Of a stretch of DNA of 64,000 nt, positions 58,580 to 64,000 are shown in pieces. The notes beneath the pieces are model-generated. The model was not told where the DNA came from. It ran no database searches and was given only the letters and a program-made list of their open reading frames with translations. A program made the translations under genes and the position numbers. Source of the stretch: Sulfuricaulis limicola (GTDB lineage: Bacteria > Pseudomonadota > Gammaproteobacteria > Acidiferrobacterales > Sulfurifustaceae). The number at the start of each line of letters is the position of its first letter. The first letter of the stretch is position 1. The DNA is taken from assembly GCF_002355735.1 (NCBI RefSeq), contig NZ_AP014879.1, positions 1,054,001 to 1,118,000 on the forward strand, read 5' to 3'.

Positions 58580-60275
58580 CATACGGTTGAAAGTCGTGCT
58601 GTGCTGGCATATGCACCAGCCGCAATACCGCGATCTGATGAGCGGCAGCTACCATCTGCCGTGGACCTACCTGCATGCCATCAAGGATTACACCGACATG
58701 GCGGCGCATCTCGAGGCCGTGCCGGCGGCGCGCGCCGTGGTCAATTTTGCCCCGTTGCTGCTCGAGCAGATCGAAGACTACGCGAAACAGGTGGAGGGCT
58801 TTCTTACCAACAGCCTTGCCATCCGCGATCCGTTGCTGGCGGCGCTGATCAGTCCTGCGCAGCCGCCTTCGGACGAGGAACGCATCATGCTCATCAAGGC
58901 CTGCGTGCGCGCCAATGAAGCGCGCATGATCGGCCGCTTCCCCGCCTTCCACCGCCTGGCCGAAATGGCCGCCTGGTGCATGGCGCATCCCGAGTCGCTG
59001 CGCTACCTGAGCAACCAGTATCTCGCCGATCTGCTGGTGTGGTATCACCTGGCCTGGCTCGGTGAAACCGTGCGCCGCAACGACGCGCGTATCAAACGCC
59101 TGCTCGAAAAGGAAACTGGTTACAGTCTGCACGACCGGCGCGAACTGCTCAGCGTCATCGGCGAATTGCTGTCGAACGTGATCCCGCGCTACCGGCAACT
59201 GGCCGCGCGCGGGCAGGTGGAGCTGTCCGTGACGCCGTACGCCCACCCGATCGTGCCGCTGCTGCTCGACTTTGCCTGCGCGCGCGAGGCCATGCCGCAG
59301 GCGCCGCTGCCATTGCTGCCGCAGTATCCCGGCGGCGAGGAGCGGGCGCGCTGGCATATCCGCGAAGGCATCGAGACCTTCCGCCGGCATTTCGGTTTTG
59401 CGCCGGCCGGGTGCTGGCCGTCGGAAGGGGCGGTGAGCACGCCGTCCCTGAAGTTGCTGGCGCAGGCGGGTTTCCGCTGGGCCGCCAGCGGCGAGGGCGT
59501 GTTGCACAACAGCCTGGCGCAGTCGGGCCATGCGGAGCACGGCATGAAGGAGGCCTGGCTTTACCGCCACTACAGCGTCGCCGACAGCGGCATGAGCTGT
59601 TTCTTCCGCGACGACGGCTTGTCCGACCTCATCGGTTTTACCTACGCCGGTTGGCATGCCGATGACGCAGTCAACAACCTGGTGCATCATCTGGAAAACA
59701 TCGCACACGCTTGCCGTGCGCATCCCGAGCACGTGGTGTCGATCATCATGGACGGGGAAAATGCCTGGGAGCATTATCCGGAGAACGCGTATTTTTTCCT
59801 GAGCGCGCTCTACCGTCGCCTGTCGGAACATCCCGGGATCGAGCTGACCACGTTTTCCGATTGCCTGAAAACCGTGGCGGCGAAGCATCTGCCCCAGCTC
59901 ACGGCCGGTTCTTGGGTGTACGGCACGCTGTCCACTTGGATCGGTGAGCCGGACAAGAACCGCGGTTGGGACATGCTCGGCGACGCCAAGCATGCCTTCG
60001 ATGCCGCTGCCTCCCGGCTCAGCGCCGAGCAGCTCGAGCGCGCGCGCCGCCAGCTAGCCATTTGCGAGGGCTCGGACTGGTTCTGGTGGTTCGGCGGTGA
60101 CAATCCGGCTTCCACGGTGGCTGATTTCGAGCAGCTTTACCGCCAGCACCTGACCAATCTTTACCAGCTGATCGGCACGGAGCCGCCGGAATACCTGGCG
60201 CAGGTATTCACCCGCGGCGGCGGCGCCCCCAGGCACGGCGGCGTGATGCGCCCCGGCCAGCTCTCCACCGGATGA
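58569..60275 (+). CDS. GH57 alpha-glucan hydrolase/transferase
   Basis: A 568-residue GH57 enzyme of the alpha-amylase/amylopullulanase-like type. It starts [20 protein letters not shown], the nucleophile region is [14 protein letters not shown], and the acid/base region is [20 protein letters not shown]. Its operon with glgC and malQ suggests it trims or remodels glycogen or maltodextrins. It differs clearly from the branching enzyme at 50881-52476. Substrate specificity cannot be read from the sequence. Confidence 0.85.
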   Translation: MPDDIRLKVVLCWHMHQPQYRDLMSGSYHLPWTYLHAIKDYTDMAAHLEAVPAARAVVNFAPLLLEQIEDYAKQVEGFLTNSLAIRDPLLAALISPAQPPSDEERIMLIKACVRANEARMIGRFPAFHRLAEMAAWCMAHPESLRYLSNQYLADLLVWYHLAWLGETVRRNDARIKRLLEKETGYSLHDRRELLSVIGELLSNVIPRYRQLAARGQVELSVTPYAHPIVPLLLDFACAREAMPQAPLPLLPQYPGGEERARWHIREGIETFRRHFGFAPAGCWPSEGAVSTPSLKLLAQAGFRWAASGEGVLHNSLAQSGHAEHGMKEAWLYRHYSVADSGMSCFFRDDGLSDLIGFTYAGWHADDAVNNLVHHLENIAHACRAHPEHVVSIIMDGENAWEHYPENAYFFLSALYRRLSEHPGIELTTFSDCLKTVAAKHLPQLTAGSWVYGTLSTWIGEPDKNRGWDMLGDAKHAFDAAASRLSAEQLERARRQLAICEGSDWFWWFGGDNPASTVADFEQLYRQHLTNLYQLIGTEPPEYLAQVFTRGGGAPRHGGVMRPGQLSTG

Positions 60276-61750
60276 TCCCCGCCGTCCTCGAACAGCGGCG
60301 CGCCGGGGTATTGCTGCATCCCACCTCGCTGCCGGGTGGCGTCGGCAATGGCGACCTCGGCGCGGACGCCCACCGCTTCGTGGATTTCCTGGCGCAGGCG
60401 GGCTTCAGCGTCTGGCAGATGCTGCCGCTCGGCCCCACGCATCGCGACGGTTCACCCTATCATGCGTTGTCGCTGCATGCCGGAAATCCCATGCTCATCA
60501 GTCTCGACCGGCTGGTCGAATGGGGCTGGCTGGAGCCGGACCGGCCCGGTGCCGCGGTGAACGTGGCGGCTTACCGTGTCGAGCGGCTGGCGCAGTCGTA
60601 CAAGAAATTCATGCAGCGCGCCACGGATTCCGATCAGCGGGATTTCGCGGCCTTCATCAACCGCGAAGCGCACTGGCTCGAGGACTACGCGCTGTATCGC
60701 GCCCTGCGGCGCGAATATTCCGGTCAGGCCTGGTTCCAGTGGCCGGCACCATTGCGCGATCGCGATCCGGACGCGCTGGCCACGGCGCGCGTGCGCCTCA
60801 GCGATGAGCTGGAGCAGGTGTGTTTCGAACAGTTCGTTTTTGCGCGCCAGTGGGAGGCGCTGCGTTCACATGCGGAGCAGCGCAACCTGCTGCTGTTCGG
60901 AGACATGCCTATTTTCGTGGCGCACGACAGCGTCGACGTCTGGATGCAGCGTGAATATTTCCGGCTCGATGACAGCGGCCAGCCCACGGCCGTGGCGGGT
61001 GTGCCGCCGGATTATTTTTCCGCGCAGGGCCAGCGCTGGGGCAATCCTCTGTACCGCTGGGAGCGCATGCAGGCAGACGGTTTTCGCTGGTGGATGGCGC
61101 GCATGACCACCGAATTCAGGCGCTTCGATCTGCTGCGCGTGGACCACTTCCGCGGATTCGAGGCGTGCTGGGAAATACCGGCGGCGGATGCGACCGCAGT
61201 GAACGGACGCTGGGTCCGGGTCCCGGGCGAGGCGTTGTTCGAATCCCTGCTGCGGCATTTCGGCAGCCTGCCGCTGGTGGCCGAGGACCTCGGGATGATC
61301 ACGCCGGAGGTGCTGGCGTTGCGCGACCGCTTCGACTTTCCCGGCATGGAAATATTGCAGTTCGCCTTCGACAGCGGCGCGGACAATCCCTACCTGCCGC
61401 ACAATCACCGCAAGCTGGGCGTGGTTTACACCGGCACGCATGACAACGACACCACATTGGGCTGGTTCGAGAACCTGCCGGCGGAACGGCAATTGCGCGT
61501 GGTGGAATACCTCGGTTACCCGCATGAACCGATGCCATGGCCGCTGGTGCGTGCGGCGTTGGCCTCGGTCTCGCAACTGGCGATCGTGCCGATGCAGGAT
61601 ATCCTGGCGCTCGGCCGTGGGCAGCGCATGAACACCCCGGGCACGACCGATGGCAACTGGCGCTGGCGTTTCCACTGGGAACAGATCGCGCCGGATCTCG
61701 GTGAGCGGCTGAAGCGAATGACAGCCATGTACGGCCGCACCGCGGGGTAG
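60272..61750 (+). CDS. malQ: 4-alpha-glucanotransferase
   Basis: A 492-residue GH77 enzyme that transfers maltosyl groups between alpha-glucans. It shows GVLLHPTSLPGGVGNGDLGA, SVWQMLPLGPTHRDGSPYHA, IFVAHDSVDVW, FDLLRVDHFRGF (the nucleophile aspartate), PLVAEDLGMITPEV and YTGTHDNDTTLGW. ATG overlaps the GH57 stop (ATGA). A 60-bp piece of this gene is duplicated downstream. Confidence 0.93.
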   Translation: MIPAVLEQRRAGVLLHPTSLPGGVGNGDLGADAHRFVDFLAQAGFSVWQMLPLGPTHRDGSPYHALSLHAGNPMLISLDRLVEWGWLEPDRPGAAVNVAAYRVERLAQSYKKFMQRATDSDQRDFAAFINREAHWLEDYALYRALRREYSGQAWFQWPAPLRDRDPDALATARVRLSDELEQVCFEQFVFARQWEALRSHAEQRNLLLFGDMPIFVAHDSVDVWMQREYFRLDDSGQPTAVAGVPPDYFSAQGQRWGNPLYRWERMQADGFRWWMARMTTEFRRFDLLRVDHFRGFEACWEIPAADATAVNGRWVRVPGEALFESLLRHFGSLPLVAEDLGMITPEVLALRDRFDFPGMEILQFAFDSGADNPYLPHNHRKLGVVYTGTHDNDTTLGWFENLPAERQLRVVEYLGYPHEPMPWPLVRAALASVSQLAIVPMQDILALGRGQRMNTPGTTDGNWRWRFHWEQIAPDLGERLKRMTAMYGRTAG

Positions 61751-61793
61751 CGAATAGCGATATGCCGTTATTTGGCGGGTTTTATATGAATTG

Positions 61794-61853
61794 CCCGGCA
61801 TGGAAATATTGCAGTTCGCCTTCGACAGCGGTGCGGACAATCCCTGCCTGCCG
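61794..61853 (+). repeat. Duplicated 60-bp fragment of malQ
   Basis: Identical to malQ positions 61340-61399 except for two bases; it encodes PGMEILQFAFDSGADNP. It starts 43 bases after the malQ stop. The remaining intergenic DNA (61751-62092) shows no gene; a short frame at 61791 is only this fragment plus unrelated sequence. Confidence 0.85.
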
Positions 61854-62092
61854 ATTCTTTATCGTGACCCGCTTACGTCGTGTTATGTAACTTTAGGTAC
61901 ATTCAGGAACATTGGTAAAACGGTTGCGCAGTTCCTTCTGATGGGTTTGAATGAATGGTCTGGACTTGTCGCAGTACGTACCTGCGATCATCGGGTTACT
62001 CGCCGGAACAGATAGAATAAAAATCAAGCGCCGGCATTGCCCTGAATCCGTTTTGGCCAGAGAAAATACCGTCTGGATGGGAGGAGAATGTC

Positions 62093-62779
62093 ATGAATAG
62101 CGCTGCATTATCTGCTGCCCCAAAATGGCTTTCATTTTTTCCGGGACTCGCGGAAATCCAGGATGATGCCTGGCTGGAGGCGTTGCACGCTGCCAGGGAA
62201 ATAACCATCCCTCCCAAAGCAGTGGTCATCCGTCGCGGCGATCCGTGTCAGAATTTCCTCCTGCTGGTGAGAGGCACGGTGCGCGTATACGAAAGTTCGG
62301 AAGGCGGGCGCGAGATTGCGCTCTATCGCACCCACGGCGGCGATATCTGTATCCTGACGCTGAACAACCTGCTTTCCGGCGCCGACTATGCCGCCGAAGC
62401 CGTGACCGAGGACGAGGTAAGGGCGGTCATGATTCCCATGCCGTTTTTCCAGCACGCCATGGCGCATTCCGAAGCCTTCCGCAACTTCATCATGGCCACG
62501 CTCGCGCGCCGTCTGAGCGATGTTATGCGGGTGGTGGAACAGGTCACCTTCCAGCGCCTCGATTTGCGTCTCGCCTGCCTGCTCGGCCAGCTTTTCGAGC
62601 GCAACAAGTCGGCCGCTATTTCGATGACTCACGAGGAATTGGCGCGTGAATTGGGCACGACACGCGTCGTGATAAGCCGGATGCTCAAGGAATTCGAGCG
62701 CATGGGATGCATACGTTTGCAGCGGGGCCAGATCGAGTTGTTGTCTTCGGAGGCTTTGGAGCGACTCTCGCGCGATTAA
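62093..62779 (+). CDS. Crp/Fnr family transcriptional regulator
   Basis: A 228-residue regulator with a cyclic-nucleotide-binding-like beta barrel (FLLLVRGTVRVYESSEGGRE, residues about 60-80) and a C-terminal winged helix (MTHEELARELGTTRVVISRM, then KEFERMGCIRL). The N-terminal iron-sulfur cysteines of true Fnr are absent, and no clear cAMP-contact set is seen, so the signal may be heme, nitric oxide or redox. An AGGAG sits before the ATG. It may control the neighbouring glucan genes, but that is not shown. Confidence 0.85.
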   Translation: MNSAALSAAPKWLSFFPGLAEIQDDAWLEALHAAREITIPPKAVVIRRGDPCQNFLLLVRGTVRVYESSEGGREIALYRTHGGDICILTLNNLLSGADYAAEAVTEDEVRAVMIPMPFFQHAMAHSEAFRNFIMATLARRLSDVMRVVEQVTFQRLDLRLACLLGQLFERNKSAAISMTHEELARELGTTRVVISRMLKEFERMGCIRLQRGQIELLSSEALERLSRD

Positions 62780-62879
62780 ATTGTGTAACGTTTGTAACAG
62801 ACACCGTTGTCACGGCTCATGTAGATTGTGAGTTGTGGAGCCTGAAGCAATAGACACCCGTTTGGGAAGCATCTCAGGT

Positions 62880-62942
62880 TCCTGCCCGGTTCCGGGCATG
62901 GTGGCAGGCCTCTCTCCCTCGTCACTGATTCCTGACCGGCCG
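62880..62942 (+). other. Hairpin-rich segment after the regulator gene
   Basis: CCTGCC...GGCAGG enclosing GCCCGG-TT-CCGGGC (62884-62897), in the noncoding stretch 62780-63104. It could be a small RNA or structured 3' UTR ending at the terminator that follows. No gene is seen in this 325-base stretch. Confidence 0.35.
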
Positions 62943-62944
62943 TG

Positions 62945-62976
62945 AGGCGCCGGGTTTTTCCCGGCGCCTTTTTTTG
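62945..62976 (+). terminator. Strong Rho-independent terminator
   Basis: A perfect 10-bp stem AGGCGCCGGG / CCCGGCGCCT with a TTTTT loop, followed by a run of at least six T residues. It lies 166 bases after the Crp/Fnr stop. Confidence 0.85.
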
Positions 62977-63104
62977 TTTGTGACAGATTTTGCGCAGTTA
63001 CTGCATGCATCTCCACACCCCCCGCGTTTTTTCCGATCCATAAGCGTGCCACGGAAAACGACGACCAGGAAAACGAGGAGCTATCCTGGTTCAGGCGTGA
63101 AGTA

Positions 63105-63350
63105 GTGAAGGCACCGGGTGCGTTAAGCGCGGCTGGGGTCTTGGCCGCGTTATTGCCGTTAAAGACGTTCGGCGCGGGCAAGGGCAGCTCGGGGCAGCGT
63201 CCTTTGCCCGGCAACTCGGGATTCCGCCGGTATCGACCCACCGGCGCCACGTCAGCTGCTGACGATTACGACATGCAGATCACGCAGACGCCGGTGTCCA
63301 GCATTCCCGGCAACTTCGCTCCTGGCAGTGGAGCAATAACTGTTTGTTAA
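63105..63350 (+). CDS. Weak open frame with a twin-arginine-like start
   Basis: A GTG-started 81-residue frame, MKAPGALSAAGVLAALLPLK and onward. The codons just upstream read WFRREVV in the same frame, so RREVVKAPGALSAAGVLAAL resembles a Tat signal, but no start codon precedes it and the remainder matches no family I know. It may be a remnant of an exported protein or chance. An overlapping frame on the other strand is no better. Confidence 0.25.
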   Translation: MKAPGALSAAGVLAALLPLKTFGAGKGSSGQRPLPGNSGFRRYRPTGATSAADDYDMQITQTPVSSIPGNFAPGSGAITVC

Positions 63351-63357
63351 TGATTTC

Positions 63358-64000
63358 TCACAACCAGATCATGTACCCCGACTCGAAGCGGTGCGACAGG
63401 GCGGGGTGGAACGGGAACAGGCGGATTTTGTAATACTGCAATCCCGGCAGCCGCGGGTAGAGGTCCAGCTTGAACCGGGTTTCGCCCGACTCGTCCGTTC
63501 CTTCGGCCGCAAAAATATGGCTGTCCAGCCTTATGAACTCGTTGTTATCCGATTCGTAACCCACCAGGCATTCGACCAGCACGTCATCCGGGTGCAGGCC
63601 ATTCAGGCGCGCCTTTACGCGCAGCGCCAGGGCTTCACCGGAGCGGATTTCAGCCAGGCCGTCATCCACGCGCCAGGCGCTGACTTTCGGCCAGCTCTGG
63701 TCGAGCCGCTTGCGCCAGGCCGCGATCTCCTTGGCGCGCGCGAAGTTGTTGCCCAGCATCATCAGGCGCTGGCGCTTGGCCGGCGCGTAATAGTTGCGCA
63801 CGTAATCCATCACCATGCGCTGGGAGTTGAAGCGCGGAATCAGCGACTTCATCGAATTCTTGGATTTTTTCACCCACTGTTCCGAATAGCCGTGGCCATT
63901 GCGGTGGTAATAAAGCGGAATGACCTGCTTTTCCATGATGTCCAGCAACTCCTGGGCCTCCTCGCGGTCGCGATAGGCGCTGTCGTACTGCGCGCCGTGC
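63358..64000 (-). CDS. glgP: Alpha-glucan phosphorylase, C-terminal part (runs off the window)
   Basis: The minus-strand frame is open to the window edge and begins before it. The visible 213 residues (REEAQELLDIMEKQVIPLYY, then HRNGHGYSEQWVKKSKNSMK and RFNSQRMVMDYVRNYYAPAK) match the C-terminus of the long glycogen phosphorylases with an N-terminal DUF3417 domain. The enzyme releases glucose-1-phosphate from glycogen. The catalytic part and the pyridoxal-phosphate lysine lie outside the window. It completes the glycogen gene set. Confidence 0.85.
   Translation of the reverse strand, partial: HGAQYDSAYRDREEAQELLDIMEKQVIPLYYHRNGHGYSEQWVKKSKNSMKSLIPRFNSQRMVMDYVRNYYAPAKRQRLMMLGNNFARAKEIAAWRKRLDQSWPKVSAWRVDDGLAEIRSGEALALRVKARLNGLHPDDVLVECLVGYESDNNEFIRLDSHIFAAEGTDESGETRFKLDLYPRLPGLQYYKIRLFPFHPALSHRFESGYMIWL

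Noticed and set aside
57248-60000. Long minus-strand frames opposite glgC and the second GH57 gene
   Set aside because: No family motifs and no starts with ribosome sites; the plus-strand genes are certain.

Overview
The window looks like a GC-rich gammaproteobacterial chromosome. The housekeeping order pcnB-folK-deoxynucleoside kinase-panB-panC-panD and a large glycogen/alpha-glucan locus are typical of environmental, possibly sulfur-oxidising, Gammaproteobacteria; the exact genus cannot be fixed from sequence alone. About 25 kb is core chromosome (1-11104 and 49696-64000). The middle 38.6 kb (11105-49751) is a composite genomic island inserted in the 3' half of a tRNA-Leu(CAA) gene.

Left core: a two-domain sulfurtransferase, queD, an alpha/beta-hydrolase, a membrane ankyrin protein, a tRNA-Glu(CTC) with repeated 3'-end fragments beside it, then the pcnB-folK-dNK-pan operon (pcnB apparently starting at a rare ATT codon), and a large beta-helix/CBM6 lipoprotein.

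Island: three copies of the tRNA-Leu 3' half (11105, 21042, 49696) divide it into two related elements in tandem. Element 1 (11105-21042) is a type I restriction-modification locus with its core removed. A miniature hsdM (N- and C-termini fused in frame) and an hsdS 5' fragment fused to an integrase tail frame a tightly coupled operon: a HEPN-SNF2 helicase, a sacsin-like HATPase with a C-terminal zinc/HNH-like region, and a DUF262-DUF1524 (GmrSD-like) nuclease. Element 2 (21042-49751) carries, left to right: a cassette of an AlbA_2/Schlafen-like protein, a small protein with a HEPN-type motif and a roughly 2,100-residue Mrr-TPR-PIN protein, bracketed by two nearly identical 28-bp palindromes; a 2-kb noncoding palindrome-rich stretch; two AbiEi antitoxins without toxins; scraps of hsdR around a GHKL ATPase; a restriction-modification operon of two adenine methylases plus a GIY-YIG helicase; a membrane protein; an AbiEi/AbiEii pair whose toxin carries WYL and zinc-finger extensions; a hairpin-rich noncoding region; and an integrase-like/ParM-like/small protein/excisionase/integrase module next to the intact tRNA-Leu. 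No conjugation or phage structural genes are visible.

Right core: glk, a GH57 branching enzyme, a DUF4912 protein, small SAP-type and hypothetical proteins, a ribosome hibernation factor, a methyltransferase, glgA, glgC, a second GH57 enzyme, malQ, a Crp/Fnr regulator and the 3' part of glgP. Together these make, branch, trim and degrade glycogen and feed glucose into glycolysis.

The best candidates for undescribed biology are the three-gene HEPN-helicase/HATPase/DUF262 operon inside the dismantled type I locus, the AlbA_2/HEPN-like/Mrr-TPR-PIN cassette with its shared operators, the AbiEii-WYL-zinc-finger toxin, and the structured noncoding region at 44840-45345.
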